From Candidatus Avimuribaculum pullicola (lineage in GTDB: Bacteria > Bacteroidota > Bacteroidia > Bacteroidales > Muribaculaceae), in contig DVKC01000023.1 in the NCBI GenBank assembly GCA_018716295.1, forward strand, positions 1 to 47,689: a stretch of 47,689 nt of DNA, read 5' to 3'. The notes beneath the pieces are model-generated. The model had not been told where the DNA came from and made no database searches. It saw only the letters and a program-made list of their open reading frames with translations. Both the position numbers and the translations under genes were made by a program. This document shows, piece after piece, positions 35,401 through 44,633 of this stretch. Every line of letters begins with the position of its first letter. Position 1 is the stretch's first letter.

Positions 35401-35601
35401 TCAGGGTGGGGAAACGGGAGGTCGCTTGTTCATGGGGGTGGATGATCGCTTGACTGATTTTTTGCAAGTATTGGCGAGGGAACAACCTGCACATAACGGT
35501 TGCCCTGGAGGACACTTCTTGCTTGGCGACAGCATTTTGACAACCGCCAGGCACAATGCCACAGCCAACACTACACCAACCACGATATATTGCCACATCA
35601 T
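35401..35601 (-). CDS. Cys-rich mini membrane protein
   Basis: 66 residues: one membrane helix at about 4-22, then a cysteine cluster CPPGQPLCAGCSLANTC and a basic, proline-rich tail. It resembles the FeoB-associated Cys-rich membrane protein family in layout, but no feoB is nearby, so the name is not used. The four cysteines could bind a metal or an iron-sulphur cluster or take part in thiol exchange. Its start overlaps the Nudix stop codon (ATGA at 35598-35601), so it is translationally coupled as the last gene of the nine-gene run; a second ATG follows at once at 35598. Confidence 0.7.
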   Translation of the reverse strand: MMWQYIVVGVVLAVALCLAVVKMLSPSKKCPPGQPLCAGCSLANTCKKSVKRSSTPMNKRPPVSPP

Positions 35602-36113
35602 AATCCGAGTGTCTGTTTCAATCGGGCATATTCTTGTTCAAAATTGGGCGTAAAGATGCCTTGCCCGAGCGATGCTTCAATTTCAGAAATTTTCCAGAAA
35701 CGCCCTGCATCTATTTCTACGGGATCAAATGTGATATGTACGTCGTCATTTACCTCGACCATAAAAGTATTCACAAGTTCGCGTTCGACACGGCTCTGGA
35801 ACACATAGCGGAATAGCAATCGCGGCAACCCGATATCATGCAGCCCCAACTCCTCACGAGCCTCGCGCCGCAATGCCACCTCGATCTCTTCGCCGTAATC
35901 GACATGGCCACCAACCGAGGTGTCCCAACGACCCGGCTGTATATCCTTGTTCATCGACCGTTTTTGCAAATACAATTCACCCGACTTATTGAACACATGC
36001 AAATGTACCACTGGATGCAACAACATCGAACCCGAATGGCATTCACGCCGAGTGGCACGACCTATCACATTAGCTTGCTCATCGACCAATGGGAATAATT
36101 CTTCACTGCTCAT
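35598..36113 (-). CDS. Nudix hydrolase
   Basis: A 171-residue protein with a complete Nudix box, G-H-V-D-Y-G-E-E then REAREELG (about 69-90, GX5EX7REUXEEXGU). The start MSSEELFPLVDEQANVIG and the H-P-V-V-H-L-H-V-F segment are like those of the isopentenyl-diphosphate isomerase-type Nudix branch, but an IPP-isomerase function is not assured. It would clean up or process a nucleoside diphosphate-linked compound. Both ends overlap neighbours by 4 bases (topB upstream, the Cys-rich gene downstream), showing translational coupling. Confidence 0.92.
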   Translation of the reverse strand: MSSEELFPLVDEQANVIGRATRRECHSGSMLLHPVVHLHVFNKSGELYLQKRSMNKDIQPGRWDTSVGGHVDYGEEIEVALRREAREELGLHDIGLPRLLFRYVFQSRVERELVNTFMVEVNDDVHITFDPVEIDAGRFWKISEIEASLGQGIFTPNFEQEYARLKQTLGL

Positions 36114-38170
36114 TTTACACTGAAATTTGATTTGATTAATTTTTGCAATTCTTGCGGTTTTAAATCGGGACTATATTCTTCAAACGGAAGTCGCAACGAA
36201 CAACCATTCCTATATTCGCTACAACCGTATGCCGTGTTGCCCTTCAACAAATGTCCTTTGCCACAGACGGGGCATACGATGTCGGCCACCGACTTTACAG
36301 AGCCTGCCCGCGATTTCGATGTTGCAGCCTTGCGTGGTTTTTTGGTTTTCTTGGATTCTTCCTCTTTTTCTATCACGATATTGCCATGGTCGTTATCCGA
36401 CAATACATTGATGACAATCTTACCAACCATCTCCTTTAATTCGGCAAGAAACGAAGCTGCATCATATTCCTTACGCTCGATTTTGCGCAACTTGTTTTCC
36501 CATATTCCCGTCAACTTAGCCGACTTGAGCAATTCCTCATTTATTGTGTCGATAAGTGCCATACCAGCCGCCGTGGCAACAATGCTTTTTTTCTCACGAC
36601 GTATATAACGGCGTTTGAACAGTATCTCGATGATGGCAGCACGTGTTGACGGGCGACCTATGCCATTTTCTTTCATGGCATCGCGCAACTCCTCGTCATC
36701 TACCGACTTCCCGGCAGTTTCCATTGCCCTTAAAAGCGTACCCTCGGTGTAAAGTTTCGGTGGCTGCGTTGTCTTTTTCAACAACGACGGCTCATGCGGA
36801 CCAAATTCGTCAACTTCAAATTGCGGCATCAATTGATTGTCGGCATCATTACTTCCGTCGGTCACTGCATTTTTGTCACGATCGTATATTTCACGCCACC
36901 CTTTCACCACTACCTGCTTGCCAGTAGCCTTGAACTCAACTTGGTTTACCTCGGCAGATACTGTAGTCTGCAAGAACTCACAATCGGGATAAAAAGCAGC
37001 AATAAAACGCCTTGCTACCATATCATACACACGTTTCTCCTCCATTGTCAATGCCACAGTCTGTGGTTGCACGTTAGTGGGAATTATGGCATGGTGATCG
37101 GTAACCTTGGAGTTATCAAACACTTTCTTAGACTTGGGAATTTTCTTCGACAGCACTGGTGCAGTAAGTGTGGAATATGGCGTCAACGCTTGCATTATCC
37201 CGCTCACCTTGGGGTAAATATCATCACTCAGGTAGGTTGTATCCACACGTGGATAGGTGGTAACTTTTTTCTCGTAAAGCGATTGTATGTAACGCAGCGT
37301 TTCCTCGGCCGTATAACCAAGTTTCTTGTTACATTCCACTTGCAACGAGGTGAGGTCAAATAGCCGCGGAGGAGCTTCTTTGCCACGTTTTGTCGTAACC
37401 GACTTTATGCGCAACGGCGCGTCCTTAATGGCATCTATCACAGTCTGCGCATCGACTTCACTTTTATAACGTCCCTTTGCCGAATTGAAAGTCACGCCGC
37501 GATATAGCGTCTTGATTTCCCAATAATCCTCGGGCACAAAAGCTGCTATCTCCTTTTGGCGGCTTACAATGAGAGCCAGCGTGGGTGTCTGTACACGGCC
37601 TATCGACAGCACATTGCCCCCACCCTGCGAATACTTCAGCGTGTAAAGCCGCGTGGCATTCATGCCCAATATCCAATCGCCAATGGCACGAGATAGCCCG
37701 GCATAATACAACGAGTCGAAGTCGGCTTGCGGGCGCAAGTTTTTAAACCCTTCACGAATACTCTCGTCGGTGAGCGAAGAAATCCACAATCGCTCCACAG
37801 GCTTGTTACACTTGGCCTTTTGCATCACCCAGCGTTGTATCAGTTCACCCTCTTGCCCGGCATCACCGCAATTTATCACCTCATCGGCTTGGGTAATAAG
37901 GCTTTCTATGACCTTGAACTGTTTTTCAATGCCAGTATCGGCTATCAACTTTATGCCAAATCGCGCAGGTATCATGGGCAATGCACCAAGGCTCCATTTT
38001 TTCCAAGCCTCGGTGTAATCTTGCGGTTCCTTAAGAGTGCACAGATGCCCGAAAGTCCAAGTTACACAGTAACCCGAACCCTCGTAATACCCGTCACGCC
38101 TCACGGTCGCGCCCAATATGCTGGCTATATCCTTGGCAACGCTTGGTTTCTCAGTGATGCAAACCTTCAT
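36110..38170 (-). CDS. topB: DNA topoisomerase III (type IA)
   Basis: A 686-residue type IA topoisomerase. The Toprim start MKVCITEKPSVAKDIA, the acidic motif GDAGQEGELI (102-111), GRVQTPTLAL (191-200) and the catalytic Tyr306 in TTYPRVDTTYLS are all present. One C-terminal zinc-finger-like motif (C-P-V-C ... C-x5-C near 640-660) ends the protein. It relaxes or decatenates DNA in replication and repair. The chromosomal setting inside an operon with mazG, dsbD and a Nudix gene, with no mobile genes near, suggests this is the resident copy rather than a conjugative-element copy. Confidence 0.95.
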   Translation of the reverse strand: MKVCITEKPSVAKDIASILGATVRRDGYYEGSGYCVTWTFGHLCTLKEPQDYTEAWKKWSLGALPMIPARFGIKLIADTGIEKQFKVIESLITQADEVINCGDAGQEGELIQRWVMQKAKCNKPVERLWISSLTDESIREGFKNLRPQADFDSLYYAGLSRAIGDWILGMNATRLYTLKYSQGGGNVLSIGRVQTPTLALIVSRQKEIAAFVPEDYWEIKTLYRGVTFNSAKGRYKSEVDAQTVIDAIKDAPLRIKSVTTKRGKEAPPRLFDLTSLQVECNKKLGYTAEETLRYIQSLYEKKVTTYPRVDTTYLSDDIYPKVSGIMQALTPYSTLTAPVLSKKIPKSKKVFDNSKVTDHHAIIPTNVQPQTVALTMEEKRVYDMVARRFIAAFYPDCEFLQTTVSAEVNQVEFKATGKQVVVKGWREIYDRDKNAVTDGSNDADNQLMPQFEVDEFGPHEPSLLKKTTQPPKLYTEGTLLRAMETAGKSVDDEELRDAMKENGIGRPSTRAAIIEILFKRRYIRREKKSIVATAAGMALIDTINEELLKSAKLTGIWENKLRKIERKEYDAASFLAELKEMVGKIVINVLSDNDHGNIVIEKEEESKKTKKPRKAATSKSRAGSVKSVADIVCPVCGKGHLLKGNTAYGCSEYRNGCSLRLPFEEYSPDLKPQELQKLIKSNFSVK

Positions 38171-38183
38171 CTACAAATCGGTA

Positions 38184-38972
38184 TTATGCTTCCATCTCTT
38201 TTGCTTCATTCCAATATATATCCATCTCGTCGAGCGTCATCTCGTTCAATTTGCGACCGGTTTCATGGGCGCGGTTCTCCACATGGTTGAAACGTGAAAT
38301 AAATTTGCGGTTGGTCTTCTCAAGTGCCGTATCGGGATTGACGCCATATAACCTGGCGGCATTAACTATACTGAACAGCAGGTCGCCAAATTCCTTTTCC
38401 TCATTGGCAGCATCACCCTTGCGCATTTCAGCCTCAACCTCGCCAAGTTCTTCCTTGACCTTTGCCCACACATCTTCACGTTGCTCCCAGTCGAAGCCGA
38501 CATTGGCGGCTTTCTCCTGTATGCGGAACGCTTTTATCAACGAAGGCAACGATGATGGCACGCCGGCAAGCACGGTCTTATTGCCATTCTTCTCCTTCAG
38601 TTTTATCTGTTCCCAATTCTGAGTAACCTCGGCTGCGCCATCAACATGCACATTTCCAAACACATGCGGATGGCGGAATATCAACTTTTCACGCAACGCA
38701 TCACACACGTCGGCAATATCGAAACGCCCCTGTTCATCGGCAATCTTGGAATAAAATATAATGTGCAACAACACATCGCCAAGCTCTTTCTTTATGGTCA
38801 AAGCATCGTCGCCGAGCAGAGCCTCGGATAGCTCCATCACCTCTTCCACCGTATTGGGCCGCAAGCTTTCGTTTGTCTGTTTTGCGTCCCAAGGGCATTT
38901 CACCCTAAGCTCATCAAGCACATCAAGCAACTTGCCGAATGCTTCGAGCCGCTGTTCCCTTGAATTTGACAT
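38184..38972 (-). CDS. mazG: Nucleoside triphosphate pyrophosphohydrolase MazG
   Basis: A 262-residue all-helical NTP pyrophosphatase with two MazG-type domains. The first has CPWDAKQTNESL, EEVMELSEALL and KKELGDVLLHI, the magnesium-binding EExxE and ExxD pattern; the second has EELGEVEAEM and EKEFGDLLFSIVNAARL. It clears aberrant or excess NTPs to limit mutation and modulate stress nucleotide pools. The start overlaps the dsbD stop by one base (TAATG at 38972). Confidence 0.94.
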   Translation of the reverse strand: MSNSREQRLEAFGKLLDVLDELRVKCPWDAKQTNESLRPNTVEEVMELSEALLGDDALTIKKELGDVLLHIIFYSKIADEQGRFDIADVCDALREKLIFRHPHVFGNVHVDGAAEVTQNWEQIKLKEKNGNKTVLAGVPSSLPSLIKAFRIQEKAANVGFDWEQREDVWAKVKEELGEVEAEMRKGDAANEEKEFGDLLFSIVNAARLYGVNPDTALEKTNRKFISRFNHVENRAHETGRKLNEMTLDEMDIYWNEAKEMEA

Positions 38973-40948
38973 TATTTCTTATAATTATTAAGACCCTCAT
39001 TTAAAAATTCCACAAACCGATTTACATCTTCATCGTAATATACTGGGCCAGCTGCAAGCGACCCATCGGAATTGAGTATTACGTAATAAGGCTGTGAATT
39101 TGCACCAAACTTATAACGCTGCAAGTAGCTCCACTTGTCGCCCACAGTGCGCAACTTCACCTCCTTGCCATTCTCTTCCACGATTAACGGTTCGGGCAAG
39201 TCGGTCTTATCATCGACCATTAACTTCACCATCAAGAATCGTTCTTCGAGCAACCGCCGCACTTCGCTATCATCGAGCACAGCAGCCTCCATCTTGCGGC
39301 AGTTCACACAACCATACCCCGAGAAATCTACCAATACCGGTTTCCCTTGCTTGGCACTTTCACGCATTCCAGCCTCATAATCATCATACTCGGTAAAACC
39401 TCCACCATACAAATTGAAATCTTGAGTATAGAGGGGCGGAACAAATGCACTGACGCTCTTGAGCGGTGCGCCCCATAACCCGGGCAACAAATACACTGCG
39501 AATGCCAGTGATATGATACCCAAGAACAAGCGCAAGACACCTATTCCCTTAGGCGCAGCTTCACCAGCAAGGTGTAACCGACCTAACAAATAAATGCCCA
39601 ACAAGCCGAAAATGACTACCCAAAGCGACACGAACACCTCACGATCAAGTATTCCCCAGCCATAAGCAAGATCGGCTACTGAAAGGAACTTGAGCGACAA
39701 TGCAAGCTCTATGAAACCAAGCACCACTTTCACTGTATTGAGCCATCCTCCCGACTTAGGCATACCTTTCAGCCACGATGGGAAAAGCGCAAACAACATA
39801 AATGGCACGGCAAGTGCTACGGCAAAACCAAGCATACCAATCGCAGGGCCTGTCTTATCGCCCATGCTCGCGGCCTCGACAAGCAATGTGCCAATAATAG
39901 GCCCAGTGCATGAAAACGACACAAGCGTCAACGTGAATGCCATAAAGAATATGCTCAACATTCCCGATGTGCTGCCCGCTTTGCTGTCCATCTTGTTTGC
40001 CCACGAATCGGGAAGCCTTATTTCAAACGCCCCAAAAAATGAAATGGCAAACACCACAAGCAACAAGAAAAATATAACATTGAAAATGGCATTAGTTGAC
40101 AATGCATTAAGTGAATTTGCCCCAAATATTCCTGTAATCAACAAGCCGAGTGCCAGATATATGACAATTATCGACAATCCATAAATCATGGCATCACGAA
40201 CCGACTTGCCACGTGAGCCACTTTTCTTGAGGAAGAAACTCACCGTTAACGGTATCATAGGCCACACACAAGGAGTGAGCAACGCCAACAAGCCACCTAT
40301 GAACCCTGCAAAAAATATGTACCACAACGAATATGATGCCGAACTATCACCGCCCATATCCCCTTCATTGTGTATCTCTACGGGAGCCCACAGCTCTTCG
40401 CCCGAAAAACTGGTGACTTCGGGCTTTTGCGACCTTGTGCCGTCATCGACACGAGTGCCAGGCTGCGGCAACTGCTGCGACTGCGAAAGCTCCTTGACAA
40501 ACTTAAATTGCTCATTGGCAGGAGCGCGGCAAGTAACATCGTTGCAGAGCATGTATCTCACATAGCCTTCTATATAATATCCACCAGCAAGATTGGGAAC
40601 TTTGAATTTCTGGCTGACAACAACTTCATCTTCCCACCAACCAAGCTTTAAGTTAAACACCACATCGACTTGCTCGTATGGCTTGCGGTCGGCCTCTGGC
40701 TTTCCCACAAGTTCCACTCCGTCGGTTCGTTCCCAATTGAGGCTGGTAGCCACTGGCCCTCCTTCGGGAATATCGAGTGCATATAGATGCCACCCTTTAT
40801 CGATTTTGGCCTTGAACGTCATCACGCCCATACCATCCTCATCGACTGATATAGATGTTTCCCAATGTATGGGGTTCAACATCTGCCCCCATGCCGATGA
40901 GAAAACCGCCAAGAGCAACACAAAACTCAATGTCAACCTATTTTTCAT
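38972..40948 (-). CDS. dsbD: Thiol:disulfide interchange protein DsbD
   Basis: A 658-residue membrane protein that carries electrons from cytosolic thioredoxin to the periplasm. Signal peptide, then the N-terminal immunoglobulin-like DsbD domain (about 25-150), a CcdA-type block of eight membrane helices (about 205-480; redox cysteines in TPCVWPMIPL and FSCTGP), and a C-terminal thioredoxin domain with the active site CVNC in GYGCVNCRKME. All three redox pairs that the route needs seem present. Coupled to mazG. Confidence 0.94.
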   Translation of the reverse strand: MKNRLTLSFVLLLAVFSSAWGQMLNPIHWETSISVDEDGMGVMTFKAKIDKGWHLYALDIPEGGPVATSLNWERTDGVELVGKPEADRKPYEQVDVVFNLKLGWWEDEVVVSQKFKVPNLAGGYYIEGYVRYMLCNDVTCRAPANEQFKFVKELSQSQQLPQPGTRVDDGTRSQKPEVTSFSGEELWAPVEIHNEGDMGGDSSASYSLWYIFFAGFIGGLLALLTPCVWPMIPLTVSFFLKKSGSRGKSVRDAMIYGLSIIVIYLALGLLITGIFGANSLNALSTNAIFNVIFFLLLVVFAISFFGAFEIRLPDSWANKMDSKAGSTSGMLSIFFMAFTLTLVSFSCTGPIIGTLLVEAASMGDKTGPAIGMLGFAVALAVPFMLFALFPSWLKGMPKSGGWLNTVKVVLGFIELALSLKFLSVADLAYGWGILDREVFVSLWVVIFGLLGIYLLGRLHLAGEAAPKGIGVLRLFLGIISLAFAVYLLPGLWGAPLKSVSAFVPPLYTQDFNLYGGGFTEYDDYEAGMRESAKQGKPVLVDFSGYGCVNCRKMEAAVLDDSEVRRLLEERFLMVKLMVDDKTDLPEPLIVEENGKEVKLRTVGDKWSYLQRYKFGANSQPYYVILNSDGSLAAGPVYYDEDVNRFVEFLNEGLNNYKK

Positions 40949-40975
40949 CTTTCTTTATCCTCTTTTATTGAACAA

Positions 40976-42136
40976 TTATAACGATGCCTTGTAATACAAA
41001 TATACTGCTATGATAGTGTAAAGCACATTGGGTATCCACATCGCCACAAACGGCGAAGTGTAGCCCGACACGGCAAATGTCGATGTAATGGTAGTGAACA
41101 ATATATACGAGAAGCTCAATACAAGCCCGATGCCAATGTTCACACCCATCCCACCCTTGACTTTACGCGATGACAACGACAGCCCTATTATCGTCAAAAT
41201 AAATGCTGCGGCAGTCGAAGCGTAACGCCGTTCAAGCTCAATTTCAAAGTTCTTGATATTGGCCACACCTCGGCTCTTTTGACGCTCTATGTAACTGCGC
41301 AATTGCGGCAAGGTGAGCATTTCCTGGTCGTTCTTTGCAATCAAGAAATCACGAGGCTCAATCTCGATTATTGTGTCGAGGCGTGTACCGCGCACGATAT
41401 TCTCGCGCAACCCCTCAAAATTGCGTATGGTGTAATTTTTCAATGTCCACCTGTAGAGCGTGTCATATTCCACACGGTCGGCTGTCATGCGCGATTTCAA
41501 CACCTTGTCTTCAAAATGGTCAAGCGAGAAGCGCCTACCAGTTTTGGTGCGGTTGTCGTAGCTCGACATATAGGCTATCACACCTGGCGACACTTGCAGT
41601 TGAATGTTTTTCCCGTAGCTCACCTCCTTATTTTTCACATACTTGTTGGTATATGCAATGCGCTCGACATTGGCGGGAGGTATCACGTATGCGGCAAGGA
41701 AAAACGAGAACGCAGCTATCACGGCAGCCGACACCATGTAAGGCACTACCAAACGGCGGTAACTGATACCGCTCGACAACATGGCTATAATCTCGGAATT
41801 GTCGGCAAGCTTCGATGTAAAGAATATAACTGCGATAAACGTAAATAACGGGCTGAACTGGTTGGCAAAATATGGCAAGAAATTGACAAAGTAGTCAAAA
41901 ATGGTTTCTTCAAGCGGGGCGGTGAGCATCGCATCGAGTTTTTCGTTGATGTCAAACATCACCACAATTGCAAGCAGCAACAATATCGAGAATATGTATG
42001 TACCAAGGAACTTGCCGATGATATAACGGTCGATCATCTTAACAAGCGGCTTCTTGGCTTTGCCCGCATCTCCATTGTCGGCAACCTTCTGTTTTCTTAT
42101 CTTGTCAATTAATTTCATCCCTTGCTTAATTTGCAT
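40976..42136 (-). CDS. LptG/YjgP-YjgQ family permease
   Basis: A 386-residue inner-membrane permease of the lipopolysaccharide export ABC transporter type. Membrane helices flank a long periplasmic beta-jellyroll-like domain (about 150-270, with PPANVERIAYTNKYVKNK at its start). The C-terminal helices carry ILTIIGLSLSSRKVKGG, a family motif next to the ATPase-coupling helix. In this phylum it commonly follows tgt, as here (3 bases between, or 21 if the inner ATG at 42118 is used). It would help extract LPS from the inner membrane with LptB and LptF encoded elsewhere. Whether it is LptF or LptG cannot be decided from sequence alone. Confidence 0.9.
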   Translation of the reverse strand: MQIKQGMKLIDKIRKQKVADNGDAGKAKKPLVKMIDRYIIGKFLGTYIFSILLLLAIVVMFDINEKLDAMLTAPLEETIFDYFVNFLPYFANQFSPLFTFIAVIFFTSKLADNSEIIAMLSSGISYRRLVVPYMVSAAVIAAFSFFLAAYVIPPANVERIAYTNKYVKNKEVSYGKNIQLQVSPGVIAYMSSYDNRTKTGRRFSLDHFEDKVLKSRMTADRVEYDTLYRWTLKNYTIRNFEGLRENIVRGTRLDTIIEIEPRDFLIAKNDQEMLTLPQLRSYIERQKSRGVANIKNFEIELERRYASTAAAFILTIIGLSLSSRKVKGGMGVNIGIGLVLSFSYILFTTITSTFAVSGYTSPFVAMWIPNVLYTIIAVYLYYKASL

Positions 42137-42139
42137 GAG

Positions 42140-43273
42140 TTACAAACGCCGTGTCACACACGCCACCATTTCTTCTTTCCACGGTTTGAAATCACCAGCG
42201 ATAATGTGCTTCCGAGCCTCGCCAACAAGCCACAAGTAAAATGCCAAGTTATGAATGCTGGCAATCTGCATGGCGAGCAATTCACCGCTCACAAACAAGT
42301 GGCGCACGTATGCCTTGCTATATGCACGGTCAACATACGACGGCCCATCTTCTTGCAATGGGCTGAAATCGTCGGCCCACTTGAGGTTGCGCATGTTCAT
42401 TATGCCATGGCGCGTGAAAAGCATCCCGTTGCGCCCGTTGCGCGTAGGCATCACGCAATCCATCATGTCAACCCCGCGGTCGATCGCCTCAAGTATGTTG
42501 GATGGTGTTCCCACGCCCATCAGGTAACGAGGGCGGTCGGCAGGAAGTATCTCATTAACGATTTCAATCATTTCATACATCTTTTCGGTGGGTTCGCCCA
42601 CGGCAAGCCCTCCGATGGCATTACCCTCGGCACCAAGGTCGGCGACAAACTTGGCAGCCTCACGCCGCAAGTCGGGATACACACACCCCTGCACGATAGG
42701 GAAAAATGCCTGACTGTAGCCATATCGCCCTTCAGTTTCATTAAAGTGCTTCCACCCACGTGCAAGCCAGCGTTGTGTCAGTTCAAGCGACTTCCGGGCA
42801 TAAGTGTAGTCTGATGTGCCTGGCGGGCACTCGTCGAGTGCCATCATGATGTCACTGCCAATGCTGCGCTGTATGTCAACAACCCCTTCGGGCGTGAACA
42901 AGTGCTTTGAACCATCAATGTGGCTGCGGAAATAAGCCCCTTCCTCCTTCAGCTTGCGGTTTTCCGACAACGAAAACACTTGAAAACCACCGCTGTCGGT
43001 GAGTATGGGACGATTCCAACCATTGAACTTGTGCAGTCCTCCGGCTTTCTCTATAATAGGCATACCTGGACGTAAATACAAGTGGTAGGTATTCCCAAGT
43101 ATGATTTGTGCCTTTATATCTTCGGCCAACTCACGCTGATGCACAGCCTTGACCGTTCCACACGTACCCACTGGCATGAATATGGGCGTCTCAATCTCTC
43201 CATGTGCCGTACTTATCACCCCGGCACGGGCGTTGCTCCCTGGTGAAGATGCTGCTATAAGTCGGTATTCCAT
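42140..43273 (-). CDS. tgt: tRNA-guanine transglycosylase
   Basis: A 377-residue TIM-barrel enzyme that exchanges guanine-34 for preQ1 in queuosine tRNAs. TDSGGFQVFSL with Asp93 and DCVMPTRNGRNG with the nucleophile Asp272 are intact, and His341 stays in SIHNL. But the zinc-binding C-x-C-x2-C that most bacterial Tgt proteins have before YSxAYxRH is here G-x-S-x2-D (310-315), so three of the four zinc ligands are missing. I think this is seen in other Bacteroidota too but cannot check. It sits 9 bases after smpB. Confidence 0.95.
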   Translation of the reverse strand: MEYRLIAASSPGSNARAGVISTAHGEIETPIFMPVGTCGTVKAVHQRELAEDIKAQIILGNTYHLYLRPGMPIIEKAGGLHKFNGWNRPILTDSGGFQVFSLSENRKLKEEGAYFRSHIDGSKHLFTPEGVVDIQRSIGSDIMMALDECPPGTSDYTYARKSLELTQRWLARGWKHFNETEGRYGYSQAFFPIVQGCVYPDLRREAAKFVADLGAEGNAIGGLAVGEPTEKMYEMIEIVNEILPADRPRYLMGVGTPSNILEAIDRGVDMMDCVMPTRNGRNGMLFTRHGIMNMRNLKWADDFSPLQEDGPSYVDRAYSKAYVRHLFVSGELLAMQIASIHNLAFYLWLVGEARKHIIAGDFKPWKEEMVACVTRRL

Positions 43274-43282
43274 GTGCGTGTG

Positions 43283-43735
43283 TTACTTTTTCATTGCACG
43301 ATCCATAATGCGCTTGTCCTCGCGTTCCTTTATCGATTGTCGCTTGTCATATTCCTTTTTGCCTCGTGCTATTGCTACAGCCATCTTGGCAAGACCTTTT
43401 TCGTTGATAAACAACTTCAAAGGAACTATCGTAAAGCCGCTTTGCTGGCTCAGTTTCTGCATCTTGGCAATCTCCTTCTTTGTGAGCAACAATTTGCGGT
43501 CGCGGCGTATCTGGTGATTGTTGTACGAGCCAAACGTATATTCGGCCACATACATGTTTTTAACCCACACCTCACCATTGTTGATATAGCAGAATGTGTC
43601 GCTAAGCCCTGCTTTCCCGAGCCTTATCGACTTGATTTCAGTTCCCGAAAGTACAATACCGGCAATGAACGTTTCTATTATTTCATAATCAAACGTTGCC
43701 CGTTTATTCTTTATATTTACATTTGAATCTTTCAT
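43283..43735 (-). CDS. smpB: SsrA-binding protein SmpB
   Basis: A 150-residue tmRNA partner for ribosome rescue. Typical N-terminal [18 protein letters not shown], the [10 protein letters not shown] segment, and a C-terminal helical tail rich in Lys/Arg ([25 protein letters not shown]) that enters the mRNA channel. Start is 1 base after the stop of the upstream membrane protein gene and the stop is 9 bases before tgt. Confidence 0.96.
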   Translation of the reverse strand: MKDSNVNIKNKRATFDYEIIETFIAGIVLSGTEIKSIRLGKAGLSDTFCYINNGEVWVKNMYVAEYTFGSYNNHQIRRDRKLLLTKKEIAKMQKLSQQSGFTIVPLKLFINEKGLAKMAVAIARGKKEYDKRQSIKEREDKRIMDRAMKK

Positions 43736-43736
43736 C

Positions 43737-44291
43737 TCAACCTATTTTATTCATAATCAAGCCCAACAAGTAACTTATTGCCAATGGCAGCAATAACACC
43801 AGTGCAGCTATAACTATAAGAATTTTCTTGTCGCCACCTTCCTCAATCCCAAGATAACGGTCGGCCTTCCAAGCCATGAAAAACACATAGAGATATAGTA
43901 TCTTCAGGTAAGGGAACGACGCGGGCAACAAATTGTCGATTATGTTCAGTGCCACTATTACCGCCATGCAATACAGTGTCGCCACATTGGCACGATTGAC
44001 CGAACGCTTGTCTTTCACCACCGAGGGGAAATAACCCGTAACCACGTAACTGGCTATGAAAAACGAGAAAAAGTACTTGGCAAAGTCAATAACAGCTGCC
44101 ACGATGCAGCCCACCAATGTAGCCCGCACGTCATACACGAGAGCCATAAACGCCGACAAAGCCAGCACTGCAAGCATCGGATACAGCACCCGCGACTGCA
44201 CTTCGCGCCACTGCACCTCATCATGCTTCACCGCAGCCCACCCATTGCGTGGGAAACAAGCCACATACGATATATTTTTAAAATAATTCAT
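43737..44291 (-). CDS. Yip1-type integral membrane protein (DUF1282-like)
   Basis: A 184-residue protein with about five membrane helices. Between them lie short basic loops, and the opening helix follows [27 protein letters not shown], which fits the Yip1/DUF1282 family of bacterial membrane proteins of unknown function. It is the first gene of the nine-gene operon, one base before smpB, and the operon promoter at 44313-44347 lies upstream of it. Confidence 0.8.
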   Translation of the reverse strand: MNYFKNISYVACFPRNGWAAVKHDEVQWREVQSRVLYPMLAVLALSAFMALVYDVRATLVGCIVAAVIDFAKYFFSFFIASYVVTGYFPSVVKDKRSVNRANVATLYCMAVIVALNIIDNLLPASFPYLKILYLYVFFMAWKADRYLGIEEGGDKKILIVIAALVLLLPLAISYLLGLIMNKIG

Positions 44292-44633
44292 CCTTCAAGT
44301 TTTTTCAGACTGCAAAAATACGAAATATGCTGGAATAATCGAACAAAGCCAGCAGATTAACGCAATAGAAATTGAGTTTTAAGCAGTTAGCAGGAAACTG
44401 CCGAAAATAGCACAACAATATCCTTTTTGTAGAAATCAGTGTAGCAGCTGCATCCAATTTTACTGATGCAGAATTGCGCTTGTTTAATTGATACATGATG
44501 CCACAAATCCATGAAAAGCTGGCAACTTTTTCAACCCTGCCGCGCAGCAAAACGACAAAAGCCGTGGTCGTGTCGGCAAATTTTGCTACCTTTACGCCGT
44601 TTTTCGGCATAATAGCTTATAACTGATTGGAAA
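44292..44633. other. 342-base non-coding divergent region
   Basis: No gene is credible here; short open frames are not supported. It holds the minus-strand operon promoter, two clear hairpins (GCAGTT 44383-44388 with AACTGC 44396-44401; CTGCATC 44448-44454 with GATGCAG 44465-44471), and near its right end a small GCCG-T5-CGGC hairpin (44596-44608) in the leader of the Big_5 gene. A plus-strand -7-like box, TACCTTTA at 44587-44594, misses one base of TAnnTTTG. Confidence 0.5.
44313..44347 (-). promoter_or_regulatory. Promoter of the nine-gene operon
   Basis: On the minus strand TTTG (44344-44347), a rather long 23-base spacer, and TATTTTTG (44313-44320), a full TAnnTTTG match. The first ATG is at 44291. 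Confidence 0.5.
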
